Origin: Prostheceraeus crozeri
Lineage: Eukaryota; Platyhelminthes; Polycladida; Euryleptidae
Assembly: GCA_907163375.1 (NCBI GenBank)
Contig: CAJQUW010011301.1
Location: 1 to 64,000 of the forward strand
DNA length: 64,000 nt
Direction of reading: 5' to 3'
Part shown: positions 46,579 through 57,711 of the stretch, in pieces
How the letters are laid out: each line of letters starts with the position of its first letter
Position numbering within the stretch: the stretch's first letter is position 1
Translations under genes and position numbers: made by a program
Notes under the pieces: generated by a model
What the model was told of the DNA's origin: nothing
What the model saw: the letters and a program-made list of their open reading frames with translations, nothing else
Databases searched by the model: none

Positions 46579-47509
46579 CTACAATTTGGTTTTCATGAAA
46601 CATTTTTTCAAATCACATATGATTGGAGGCACATCACTTATGTCTTTAATGCCAGTTATTACAATCTTTCCATTATGGAACACATGAACATGATATGGAT
46701 GCCAGTTAGTTAATTGAGCTGCTGGAAATAACTCCACTTCATAAGTTAGATTATGTGATGATGTAACTTTACGGAAGTCATAGTGATAGTGCAATTCACA
46801 TAACACGGTCATTGTCTTCACTTTCCAATCAGATAATGAATCACCAAGTAAATGTTCCAAAGTGAAGTGTAGATATGTGAGATCACCCTTCATGACCCTT
46901 CCAATACATGGGATTGTTCCATTTGGAAAGAATAGGATAGTGAGAGATTTATCCTTCCTCTGAATCCTCCATGTTAACATTGAGGGTCTTCCAAGATGTA
47001 AGCTCGTTGTCGGATTCAATTTCCGTTTTATCAGCAACCATTGTTTTCGGTTGGGTATATTCCTCTCGATCTCTTGTAGATTGAGTTTTGAGTTTACTTT
47101 TGTAGTTAACATCCGATTTACAACTTCCAACCGTTTGATGTCCTCCATCTTTAATGAATGACGTTATCTGTGGTAGTATCTCCCTTGTAAAGGTTTCCCA
47201 TGTGACGTCACTGAAACCAAAAAATCGATATTCAACATCTTCCCGTTTTGGTGAACAGACGTATAGTTTCACTGATGAATCACACTTTATCCATACCTTG
47301 TCATCGAGAGGAATCTTGATCCGAGTTTTATGGTTGCCAATGAGATCAGCAAAGTCTTTCAGTGAAGGCATTGAGTCAATACTAATGCAAACGCCACGAT
47401 GTTTTCGAACACTATTTGCTATTGAATGACGAAATGCTATTCTTTTAGAATTTGTTATGTGAACGTTTTGAACGTCACTAAGTTTCCATGTTCTAATGTA
47501 ATGAGGCAT
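46579..47509 (-). pseudogene. Polinton protein with TBP-like C-terminal domain
   Basis: Two minus-strand frames overlap. The first (47509-46949) begins MPHYIRTWKLSDVQNVHITN and contains VWIKCDSSVKLYVCSPKRED. The second (ending 46579) contains KSLTILFFPNGTIPCIG and then YEVELFPAAQLTNWHPYHVH with FHNGKIVITGIKD. The last block closely follows the TATA-binding protein repeat pattern (Y-E-x-E-L-F-P ... F-x-x-G-K-[IV]-V-x-T-G-x-K). The join near 46955 reads as one gene with a frameshift, although two overlapping genes are possible. A role in transcription initiation of the element is inference. Confidence 0.6.
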
Positions 47510-47945
47510 GTTCCGAAAGCTATGTTTGAAATTTAGGTTTAATGTTTGCCTAAAGTTTGTTATTTTATTAGCTCAGCATATCGGAATGATGTTGAGTACA
47601 AATTCTTCACATATTCATTGACATTAGGACTACCTATTTATTAGTAATCATTTCTACATATCGGAAAGATGTAGAAATTTCAATTATAGTAAGACTACTT
47701 ATGTATTAGTAGGTGTTGCTACATGTCGGAAGATGCAGCAATCGCAAGATCTATTACAAGTGGAATATTATATTGTTTTTGTTTAGACTTATTCTACATC
47801 ACCTGTGACAGGAAGGCATCTCCTTCTCTTCGACGGTGGGGGAAGACCTAGGCTGTAGTGTCCATATGGTAATGATAAATTTCTATCCAGCCAACAGCGC
47901 TTATCCTCTCAAAGTGAAAGACCTCGCTTCCTAAATGATTTTGTG

Positions 47946-50900
47946 CTAACTATGTGATTTTTTTGAATTTATAATTGTCATATCTTCAGTTGTATCATTC
48001 TCACTATAATACACACTCCTATGGTCATTATGTTTCAATTTTTTAACTGCTGCTCTTTGAATTCCTTTTGCACGTTTGATGCTATGATTCGTAGAGTCTA
48101 GATATTTCATTGAATACATTTTCGGTTTTAGTAGGATCATTTCCTCAAGCAACTTTCCAGCACACACATCTTTAAAACAACCTAATCTAGCTTTGTTTGT
48201 AGTTAAGTATAGTCGGTGATGACTGTCATAGTTTGAAGAGTCAAACTTTTCACCGAAGTATAGAAGTATATCTTCCAGACGGACAGATGGTGATGTGTAT
48301 AAACATAGGATGAAACTGTCGGTATCACCTCCACAAAGCTGCGTTCTATTTATCAGTGGACATCCTTTTAGATCTTAGTAATATAATTGATACATTTCCA
48401 ACTTACTATAGTCAAGTACTGCCTGACCAACATATATTAATTTATTTAAAACTATTGAAGGTTTGTACATTTCCATACCAACCAGATCTTCATCAAATAT
48501 TTTGTGTTGAACATAGAGAGGATGATTTGACAATTTCAGTAGTTGTTTCTCATTGTTGACTAGTTTAAATTTTTTCCTTCTCCTTACATTTTCCATTGTT
48601 TTACCATATAAAGAATTATTTTTCAATTTGTAGAATGACTTTTCGAAGTCAGTGCTTGATTGAGCCGTCTTTTGAGAGTTTATATCAATGTATGTTTTTA
48701 ACCAAGGCTTTTGTGTGAATTTTATGCCACTATGAATCTTCTTGATTCTCATGGCCATGGTCAAGTAAAATTTTAAAGTTGAGTAGTGGACTACATAATT
48801 TCCCTATCAAATTGATGGACCAGAAGTTTCCTGATAGACGAAAAATGTGTATTTGGTCTTACTTTTTCATATAGATTTTTCATATAGTGTGAAAACATTC
48901 TCTTTTCAATCATCTGCATTTCTGGAGCTAATGGGAAATCGGCAGTGTCATCATGAATGGCTTCAGGATACTCTAAATCAAAATAAAAAATGTAGCCGAT
49001 TTCACCATCATCATCTATATTTTGAACATTTTCTTCATTTAAAAAAATTATCTAATTCACTTTCATTCAACCATTTGAAATTTGAGTGGGGTAGATTCCT
49101 ACTAAGTGAGGAACCGTAAAGGTTATTGACATCTAAGTAGGCCAAGTGTCGACTTTCATGTGTATTATTTCCTAATTCGTCAATGCGTGCACGCGCTCGG
49201 TGAATGTTGGTGAAAGTGATACCCCCTCTAATTCCTCGTTCAAATAGATTGTACATATTTTCATCTTGTATGTAGTGTGGGGGATCATTGGAAGAGAAAT
49301 TTAGTGCTGAGGTAAAGCTAAGATGTGGGAGACTAACAAAATGTACAGGGTCGATTTCTTCCTCACGTTGACTCAATGCTCTAAACACTTCAATTATGTC
49401 TGCCAACAATAAAACATCTAACTTAAAATATGCCAGGATGTAATCACCAAATGTGCTACAATTAAATTCAATCCATGCCTTGTTAGCGTGTTCATATTCA
49501 CTATCGGAACAGTGCTCACGAGTAAGATCATTATAGAATTCAAATTGTGGTGGTAGACAGTCTTCCATCAACGTGTTTAAGTTTTTGAAGTATGAATATG
49601 GAAACACTCCCTTCTGATATAAAACATTATCACTTAATTGTGGAAATTCTACCCTTAATGTCTCTACATGCTCATACGTTTGCAAGCCCTTGGCTAATTC
49701 ACTCAAGGATGCACTTAGAAATTGATATGAGTATAAGAATTTGAGTTTAAAGTATACTGTCTTCTCTTTGTATTCAATTACAGGGACACTGGCGGATAAA
49801 GTTATATATTTTTCAGCAGTTGCTGCTACAACATCTAATTTCCAAGATTTCATTCTTCCAATCGCTTTATAGCAAACGATGTGACTGTCATGATTTTTAA
49901 AATTGTGGAAAAATATGGGGAGCTCCCGTCTGTTAAGTCTTAACCGGAGATTGCATTTCCTACATAATGTTTGCCTATATTGCCTCATGATCACGAACTT
50001 TTATGACTTCATCGCTGAATTTCGATTTACATTTGTTGCAACATTCTGCATTCTCATGGCTTGCTTTTTCATCCGCTGACAGTGTCATTGGCTGCCTAGT
50101 TATTGCACATTGGTTGTCATATAAGTCTTGGGCTACAGTTTCAAAGTGGTGCAAGAAACTAATAATGCAATTTTCTCCCTCAAAGAGGTAATACTTGTTT
50201 TCAAATTTCGATTGAAGGGCATTATGCCAGACATGATAAGCTCCAATGGCCGCAGGTTTATGTATTTTATTATCAATGTAGCACTCTATATCTGCATAAA
50301 TTACTAAAAGAGGACTCAGTTGATATTCCATGCTACTTGTTAGTACTTTTAGATCTGACGGCATTTTTTCTATTTGTGCTTTTCCTCGAATGCAAAACTG
50401 GAAGTGTTGGTCTAGTGTTGTCTTATATGTGAATGACTGAGTGCATCTTTCGCAGAAGTATTTATGTCTTTTTAAAGTTCTCCTATACAATCTTGACAGC
50501 TTAGGAATTCCACAATAGTGTGCTGCTCCATTGTTTAGAATTAGCAAAATATTAACCGTTTGCCTACCAGTGAAGTTACTATTGTAACGAACACCTTTGA
50601 GTCCATTTTCATAAAAGTGAATGTTAATTTTAATATCATTATTTTTCTCAAATTTTGGAATATCTTTGATTGATACTGGTGTGGAAATGCCTTCCATATT
50701 TAGCTCAGATGTCCACTTACTATATGATTTTACTTCATTCCTTGAATAAGGTACTTCATTATAATGCAATATTGATAAAACTGAATGTAGGAAGCAATCG
50801 TTTGCATTTGAATTAACATTAATGACAGCTCTAGAGTTTTTTAACTTCTTTGGTAGAGGAAATGATTGTCCACCTGACAGTATTGGACTTGTTATTGCAT

Positions 50901-51633
50901 TAAACTCTATATTTTGTAATTCATCTATAATCCAATTGCTACCCTTTTTGTGAAGGCTTCAATATGATTTATTAGACTATTTAGATGATCCTGAAACCAA
51001 GCATCATAGTCATAAATATAGTTTGAGGATGATGAGGTAAAGTGTGCAAGAAAAGTTTCTTCTTCTTGAGGATTAGAACGGACATATCGAATTTTTGCAA
51101 TCAGACGACCGCGCAATTGATAGCTCCTTAGTAAGTCAGACACTAAATTCCCTAACATGGAAAGCATGCTTTCTAAGAATGATGTTATGTCCAAAGTAGG
51201 TGTTGTTGGCGTGATATCATATACACGTGCATGGCCATTGAGTGCGCTTTCGCTGAGACTAACAGTTCCATAGTTATTATGCATATTCATCTCACTATTT
51301 GTATTATGTACATTCATATGCTGCCGAAATCTACTTATAGAGTTATACGTTTTGCCACACCGAGAGCAGTATTGCATAAAGTTTTGTATGTTAGTTGAAG
51401 CGCTGGTTGTTGGCTTAGAAATTTCTATTTTGATTATTTGAATTTGACTCTGTTATGCTATCATTCGGTTTGTTATTGCATATAAGTTTATGCCTCTTAG
51501 GATTATCTATCCTATTCGTCTTATATGGACACTTGCTACATTGATACGTTTTTCCTAACTTACAAAATTTTTCATGACGTTGCAAATTGCCTATGAGAGT
51601 GAACACTTTTCCACACTTGGTACAGACAACCAT
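47946..51633 (-). pseudogene. Protein-primed type B DNA polymerase, multiply broken
   Basis: Minus strand, about 1230 codons. N-terminal zinc fingers: CTKCGKVFTLIGNLQRHEKF (51630 on), CSKCPYKTNRIDNPKRHKLI and CSRCGKTYNSISRFRQHMNV. Then NWIIDELQNIEFNAI, an exonuclease motif with VIYADIECYID, FFHNFKNHDSHIV and YFKLDVLLLADI. Polymerase motif A is YLDVNNLYGSSLSRNLP, motif B is KLKNNSLYGKTMENVRR, motif C is GGDTDSFIL near 48320, and the C-terminal part has LLKPKMYSMKYL. Lesions: frameshifts near 51420, 50935, 49985, 49050 and 48805, and a TAA at 48375-48377. It would replicate the element. Confidence 0.9.
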
Positions 51634-51663
51634 GATTATTGTTGAGGATTGAAATTAGCAAGC

Positions 51664-51713
51664 CCTTTATATACATCTATCATCCTATGACGTCAACGTT
51701 ATCACTAGCCAAT
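51664..51713 (-). promoter_or_regulatory. Polymerase promoter: TATA, CRE, CCAAT
   Basis: Reading on the minus strand towards the polymerase start at 51633: a CCAAT box (ccaat on the plus strand at 51709-51713), a palindromic tgacgtca (51688-51695, a CRE consensus) and tatataaag (51673-51665). Same design as the plus-strand promoters of the element. Confidence 0.5.
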
Positions 51714-51888
51714 AGCTTATGTTCCCATCTGATGCAAAGAGAAAACATAAAATGTTTGATAATTTCTTTTTCCTAAATGAAGAAAGATAAAAGTTAAAGT
51801 TTGGCACACTTTACAATACCGCTGTGATTCAGCTTCAAATGACTGCATCCTTTTGTGCAGACGCTGAAATCGTTCATGTGAGTCAGTC

Positions 51889-53940
51889 TCACTTTACATT
51901 GTTCATGCACTCAATGTGAATTAAAGTTTCCTTTTCATGAATACGGCTGTTTGAAACCTGGGAGGCCAACAGGAGATTGGATTGTGTTAGGTTCCTCACA
52001 GATTCAATTAAGCCTCTGTTCTCCTCCTTCATTTTCTTCTCCCGCTCCTCTGCTTGCTGTAGGCGCTCCTGGCAGAGACGCAACTTGGTCTGTATATCCT
52101 CTTCTGTCGAGGTTGCGTCCAAGTCGACGTTATAATCCCGCACTGGGAGAGGAGCCGTCACATCCGACGTTGGTAGAGCTGCAACTGGGGGAGGTGTTGT
52201 GGGAAGTAGTACCGGGGAGGAAGGAGCTGCACCTGGCGTCGGTATTGGTTTCGGAGGAGATACCGGCGAGGGAAGACGCACGGGGGATGATGGAGCCAAG
52301 CAGATCATTGGGGACGGCGGCAGGCGGACACTCCAGCTCGGGGATGCCCGGATGTTACTGAAGGAGACCTCCTGTAATGCATGCATCACGGAGTCCTGTA
52401 ATCGAAAAGAAACAATTGTTTATGAACTATTTACAATTGTTAACATTTATCAAAATTAAAATTAACACTATGTAAATTCGATTACATAAATTAAAATTAA
52501 CTTGTTGACATTTATTAACTCCAAATGTGAATTTCTCATACCTTCAGCTCGATTGTCCTTCGATTGGATCCACCTTCATCCTCCGAAAGAACCATCGAAT
52601 CATTCTAGAAGATAAATCGATCTATTGCAGATTAATAAACTTATACTCAAGTGGGTTTCTAAATTATAATGGAAAAATTCTCTGCTCATGCATTCATCTA
52701 AGCATTATACTTACATTTGCAACCGAATTATCGGATGAGGATGTTAGAGACGACGTGGTGGAGACGTCATCAGATGATGAGGAATCCTCGGACGTTGATG
52801 AATCGCCCGATGATTCATGAATGGAGTAGGGCCTCTCCTCGTTATCCTCTATTGATGTGGTGGTCGCCGGCGTAGACAGAAAACTCCGCTGACGTCTCTT
52901 AAGGGACAAAGATCGTACAGCCTGCAGCGAAAATGTGATAATATTTTTTATAACGAAATAGATATTAATGAGAATTAATATAGACATGGGCTATATACAT
53001 GTACAGTTTTTTTCCAGATATTGTTGTCTCATATCAAATCGTAGACCATGAAAATCACACTTACAGGGCTTGAGATGGTTTTCTTTTCCGGCGAATTCAA
53101 TCGAGGTACTGCAGGATACCTTTGGACACTTGGAAACAGCTGAAAATAGAAATTCATGTTCAATTTCACATTAAGAAGTAACAAGCAAATTAATTTCTTA
53201 CCTTTCGCAAGTTTTCCACCGCATTATTGTCTTCGAAACTGACTTTCGGCGGTCGAGGCACCTCAGACTGAAATATTTATGAAATATTGATTTAATTTAT
53301 GCACACGATTACTAACCTGAGTAAATAGAATCTCACATCTTTAACGACCAGTTTCTTCTGCACCAACACCTTGGCTTTCTTCGGTGGGGGCATCACCATG
53401 TCCTGAAATGTGTTAACAAAAAATTTATTTTAGTCTAAAGGAAGTAGTACTTTTTGTCAACTGTGAGTCAGCTGTCCGTTCAAGTTAGCATTTAGAATTG
53501 ACTGCACTTACCTTAAAATCACTCAGAGTCTCATCAATAAATTCTCGAGACTTGGGGATTTTCTTAGGTACTCGGGACTTGGGGGCTTTCTTTGCCTCAG
53601 GCTCGTCCACCTGTGAGAGCACGCCTTCAGTCGGCCTTTCTTTGGCAAATAGCCTCTCCAATTTCTTTTTCTCTGCCTTGGAGGTAAGGTTGATGCCTTT
53701 CCGGCCATTCTGTTGGGCACAGGGTGTATGTTTGGCAATAAAGGCCTTTGCTGAGTCGCTGTTTACCTTGTCGTTGCTCCTCTCATATGTCTTGCGGATT
53801 AAGCAATAGAGGTACGTGAAATCCTGTTTGAATATGCAGTCTTTGTGACCACTCTTGTTGGCATGTCGAACAGGCAGTCGGCATGTGTCACAGTAGTGAA
53901 AGATCAGCCGTTGTCGCCCAAAGCTTTCATGTCGGAACAT
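51889..53940 (-). CDS. Seven-exon gene of unknown function inside the Polinton
   Basis: Exons (minus): 53940-53512, 53402-53337, 53267-53202, 53139-53065, 52921-52715, 52604-52542, 52395-51889. Every intron has GT at its start and AG at its end, and every exon is a multiple of 3 (429, 66, 66, 75, 207, 63, 507 nt), so all six introns are phase 0. The product is 470 residues without a stop. The N-terminus has a zinc-knuckle-like CDTCRLPVRHANKSGHKDC. The middle is Lys/Pro-rich and then Ser/acidic (SSSSDDVSTTSSLTSSS). The last exon has a proline-rich stretch and a coiled coil (about residues 410-450). A further acceptor (tttttttcctatatag) just before the ATG suggests a 5' untranslated exon. Looks nuclear and regulatory; family unrecognised. 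Confidence 0.75.
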
Positions 53941-55750
53941 TTCTATATAGGAAAAAAAATTGATTATAATTTAATCTCTTATTAAACGAGAAGTCATTTA
54001 TACACCATCAACAAAGCTCTATTAAGTGCTACTTTCATATTTGAGAAATCTGAGAAAGAAATAAAATTTGAAGTTGAAATTGAAACCGAAAGTCGAAAAT
54101 TAGATATTTATTCGAAAAGGGGTTGCTCATAAGAAGAGTTGAAATTTGGAAATAACTGATTTACAATTATTTAATTTCGAAATTAATATAATGGAATTAA
54201 AGTGAAATTTCGAAAATATCAACCACTGCTCAATTTGTTTAATTAAACAAGCTTGAATTTTATGGAAGCAGCTGATTTATATTTATTTAATTTGAAATAA
54301 ATATAATGGAATGAAAGTGAGATTTCGAAAAAGTTAAACCGTTACTCAATTTGTTTAATTAAACAAATTTGAATTTTTTTCTTTAGAAACAATGTGTGAA
54401 AATACGGATGTCAATTGCACTTTTATTTTGACTTATACAGTCATGTCTCTTCTGGATGATTTAATATAGAAAGAAAATAAAAAAAATATATGGTTAATAA
54501 TGTAACATAAAGTGTTCCTATCCTAAAACCCAAGCTTCTATATTTAAAGCTATTTGGTCATAAGAACTTAATAATGTTCCTACTCCCGAATATCCTATAA
54601 AGTAGCACAACATGGCAATGAAACTAACTTCAGAATTGTAGTATGAATCGGAGAACGTGAGGAATGGAGAACGACGACTGCTATGAACACTGAATAATTC
54701 AAAAATGAGTAAAGATCTGATGTGTACAAGTTCTTTATAAAAGAAATTGACAAAGCAACTATGAACAAAGACTTTATGACATCACATCATCGCATTTGTA
54801 CAGTTAAACAAAATTGATAACTCAAACAAGAATTGGAACAGCTGGTTTATTTTTAACCTTAGAAATGCAAGTGCATCATATGTGTTGAAAGATTTCTACA
54901 TGTAAACAGTAGAGTGAATTCAAAGTAATATGAACTGATGGACTGATATATTATTTTGATATACATGTTATTATTAATAGTCATATAATGATTCATATTT
55001 GAAGATATAAAACGTGTGATTTGAATAGAACATTAAAATTTGAATTAAGAGCTAAATTTCAAAAATTCAAATTTCGCGCCAAAATTCGAATAATGAAATT
55101 AAAATACTAGGGTTAGGAAAGAAAAAAAGGTAGCTATGGCACCCGGACCCCATGGGGCGCTACGCGCACTCGAAAAATTATTTACCCTATAATCCGAAAA
55201 ATTTCGAGGGCGCGAAGCGCCCGAGAAATTTTGAGCCGCCCCTCCGTGTATGAAGTGTATGAAGGTCAAAGGTCAAGGTCAAGTGTAGAGGTTTGTATAT
55301 TATGGTCATTTTTAGTTGTAAACCTTTAACTTTGAAAATTTGTAAACTTAGTCATTTTTGTAAAAAAACTTGGAATTTTTCAAGTTGCATACAGATGCAT
55401 ACAACTAGGATTTTGTCATCAAATGGGTACATACAATATATCATTCGAATGCTCTTTTCATTCTGATTCTAATGGTGTATTGTATGACACATGTATATTA
55501 TATAACTAGAGAGCTACATACCTTTAAAGAATGGGCTAAAAATTTAGTGATTTTAAAAATCTAACATTTGTCTGCTTGCATACAGTTGCATACAACTAGG
55601 ATTTTCCCATCGAATAGGTACATACCTTATATTATTCCAATGGTCTTTTCATTCTCATTCTTATGGTGTCGTGTATGACACATGTATGATATCATCCTGG
55701 ACTGCTACAAGCATTTTAAAATTAACAACATAACTGTTTCTTTAAAAGTT
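53941..55750. other. Intergenic Polinton segment with hairpins and a duplicated unit
   Basis: No frame of note. A TATA-like ttttataaag on the minus strand near 54740 could belong to the seven-exon gene. A GC-rich stem (gggcgc gaa gcgccc, about 55208-55222) sits in AT-rich sequence after a ccccatgggg palindrome. A unit of about 120 bp (gcatacaactaggattttgtc... to gacacatgtat) at 55386-55497 is repeated at 55582-55690. Confidence 0.45.
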
Positions 55751-55949
55751 ATATGTTCCTATTTATTTCAGGTTGAAGTCTTCATATTTGATTTTTTTGT
55801 TTCAATTCAGTTATTGAACATCATTAATTGTAGATAGTTATTCCCCTTTCCCATTCAGACCTTAATTGAAGACCGATTTGTGAAATGATAAAACAAGTCT
55901 GTTCATATATACAAATGAATATTAAATGAAGAGATTAAAAAAAAGCACA

Positions 55950-56416
55950 CTAAATGTCATCAAGGTAAGGAAAGGGTACAAGTTTTTTCAAGTCCACTTG
56001 CGCATGGATCCTGGTCTTTTTGGGCGCACAGGGACAGCGACGTGGTGTGTCAAGGTCGATGATGGAAAATTCGAGAGCGGTTGTGAGGTTCCACTCGTTC
56101 GGCTCCATTCGCATGAAGACCCGTTTGGTGTGGTACTTCTTCGGCGCGTTCTTTACTTTTACAGTAACCCTTCCATATAGTGGCGTTCTCATGGACTTTT
56201 ATTCATGTGCCGCATCGTCTCGATTGATACGTCACTATCATCACTCGAGTAGTCGGGCGATGCAAGGGCTTGGGTGAACACCACCGGCTCGTTTGGTGTT
56301 GTAGATCGCTCCATCGGAGATTGGGGAGGTGTATTGGTACATTCCATTGGCGATTGAGGTGAAGTGGTACGATCAGCAGTACCGTTCTCAACTGCAGCTT
56401 CCTGTTTGCGATCCAT
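55950..56416 (-). pseudogene. Polinton right-end gene A, copy 2, frameshifted
   Basis: The counterpart of 235-657. ATG at 56416. The first ~72 residues match copy 1, with a small insertion that duplicates part of the TTSPQSPME region, then one base is lost near 56198. The second half (MRTPLYGRVTVKVKNAPKKY to LVPFPYLDDI) follows in another frame. Its C-terminus is the unshifted version, longer than in copy 1. The two copies therefore carry different single-base lesions in the same gene. Confidence 0.65.
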
Positions 56417-56637
56417 AATGACTTCTAGATTTAAAATAATTGTAACTTGTAAATGTGAGAATTAGAACCTTTGATAAGAATTGGTACAAACCTCGGACTT
56501 ATATACTTTTAAACAAAGGAAATCCTAACAGCCAATCAGAGAGGTACCGAACTTCCCTAAAGACTATATAACTATATAAAGGATGTCATTGTTCCAAACT
56601 GTTAAGTACTTATCCTCCACGTTCCATAACAAGAAGC

Positions 56638-56926
56638 ATGTCCTCAAAACCTTTATTATATTTTCAAAATGACAGCCAAGTCATTATGGGAGGTCAGTTG
56701 GATATGACCGTGCATCTCTGTTGCGGCTGCAGTGGCCTTATGGAAAACCTTGACTGTGTCAGCACTTCAAAGGCGGAGTGGACTACCAGTGAAGTGTTCG
56801 GTACAAAAGTGTGAGCATGACTTCACCAACAATCAGACATTTCATCAATGGTGTGATGACTTCCTAAAGATCATGGAGTCGCCTGAGGGACGTGATCTGT
56901 ACCCATCATTTATTTTTCATGCTTAA
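56638..56926 (+). pseudogene. Polinton right-end gene B, copy 2, frameshifted
   Basis: The counterpart of 886-1176, with the same start context (aagaagcatgtcc). A 2-base deletion near 56731, within the CGC motif region, throws the frame. From about 56732 the original frame resumes with ALWKTLTVSALQRRSGL and ends SFIFHA. Confidence 0.65.
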
Positions 56927-57063
56927 ATTAAACTTACACTGTAAATCTCTTGTCTTTTTCACTTTAAACATAGTTCTGGAATTGGTTTTCCTATTGGGGA
57001 GCAACTAAATCATAACTGCACATTAAAGTTTCGCATCTAAATAGTGCTACATTTAAAATAATT

Positions 57064-57363
57064 GTCACAATAGTCGCAATTGAGCAAACCCATTCAAAAT
57101 CAAACAACGGACGTCTATCGGTACGTACCCAAGTACTCAGAACCAAGTCACACAAGTTCGATCATAGACGTTCCGAAACGCAATGTACTCAACCCAGTCT
57201 ACCAAACACATGTACCTATCCAGTAAAACAGATGTCATACATGTTCCTATTCATAACACTGAATTATACATGTACCTATCCATGTTCCTATTGATAACAC
57301 TAAATTTTACATGTACCCATCCATGTACCTATCCCTCGCAAGTAGGGCACAGTTTTCGCTACT
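57064..57363 (+). repeat. Polinton right terminal inverted repeat, 300 bp
   Basis: The reverse complement of the left repeat (34572-34704 plus 37050-37216). Its outer half contains degenerate iterations of tacatgtacctatccatgttcctattgataacact. The terminus is agttttcgctact, one base different from the left end. A direct cacctc duplication follows at 57364-57369. Confidence 0.92.
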
Positions 57364-57554
57364 CACCTCCAAACAACGACTCTCGATAGTTGCAGCTCTT
57401 CGGCAACACTCGCAAAACTTCTACCACAACGAATCATTCCAATAGCCATCTCTGGTAAATTGATCGTGTGCCATTTTATTTTACAGAAGCTGGATTTCAG
57501 TTCACGTTTATGTTCAATCTGTAAAAGCAATTGTGACAGTTGTATCGATATCAA
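57364..57554 (-). pseudogene. Tc1 transposase, N-terminal piece beyond the Polinton
   Basis: The minus strand reads INLPEMAIGMIRCGRSFASV then AEELQLSRVVVWR, the first half of a Tc1 helix-turn-helix domain, and stops exactly at the Polinton junction. The remaining transposase continues at 34565 in the matching frame. The true start is blurred by a probable frameshift near 57480. Confidence 0.8.
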
Positions 57555-57711
57555 AATTTGAAATTAGACCATCATAGATCTTTCTCCATTCTCTAATGTG
57601 TTGAATGGCAATACATAGAAAGCGAGATATTGCATCATACCTGAGAAAAAAATGAAACAAACTTCAATTTAAGCCAATAATAGTTTGTTTCATTAATTAT
57701 GTCAATGAGTA

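Larger units (their letters stand above)
34572..57363 (+). mobile_element. Complete-ended Polinton/Maverick (polintovirus-like)
   Basis: Bounded by 300-bp terminal inverted repeats and 6-bp CACCTC duplications. It encodes the hallmark set: protein-primed type B DNA polymerase, retroviral-type integrase, FtsK/HerA packaging ATPase, adenain-like protease, double-jelly-roll major capsid and penton-like minor capsid. It is 22,792 bp in all, or about 20.4 kb without the LINE that split its left repeat. Capsid genes imply a family capable of forming virions. This copy has broken integrase, penton, protease and polymerase genes. Confidence 0.95.
33516..57709 (-). mobile_element. Tc1-like transposon split by the Polinton
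   Basis: The left end ctcattgacaaaatttttga (33516) and the right end ttaattatgtcaatgag (57709) are inverted repeats with a few mismatches. TA flanks each (33514-33515 and 57710-57711). The two halves are 33516-34571 (1056 bp) and 57370-57709 (340 bp), summing to 1396 bp once the Polinton and one 6-bp duplication are removed, a normal Tc1 length. The transposase frame reads directly across the junction. Confidence 0.88.

Noticed and set aside
51951..52459. Plus-strand frames opposite the last exon of the seven-exon gene
   Set aside because: Shadows of the proline-rich coding exon; splice signals and phase consistency favour the minus strand.
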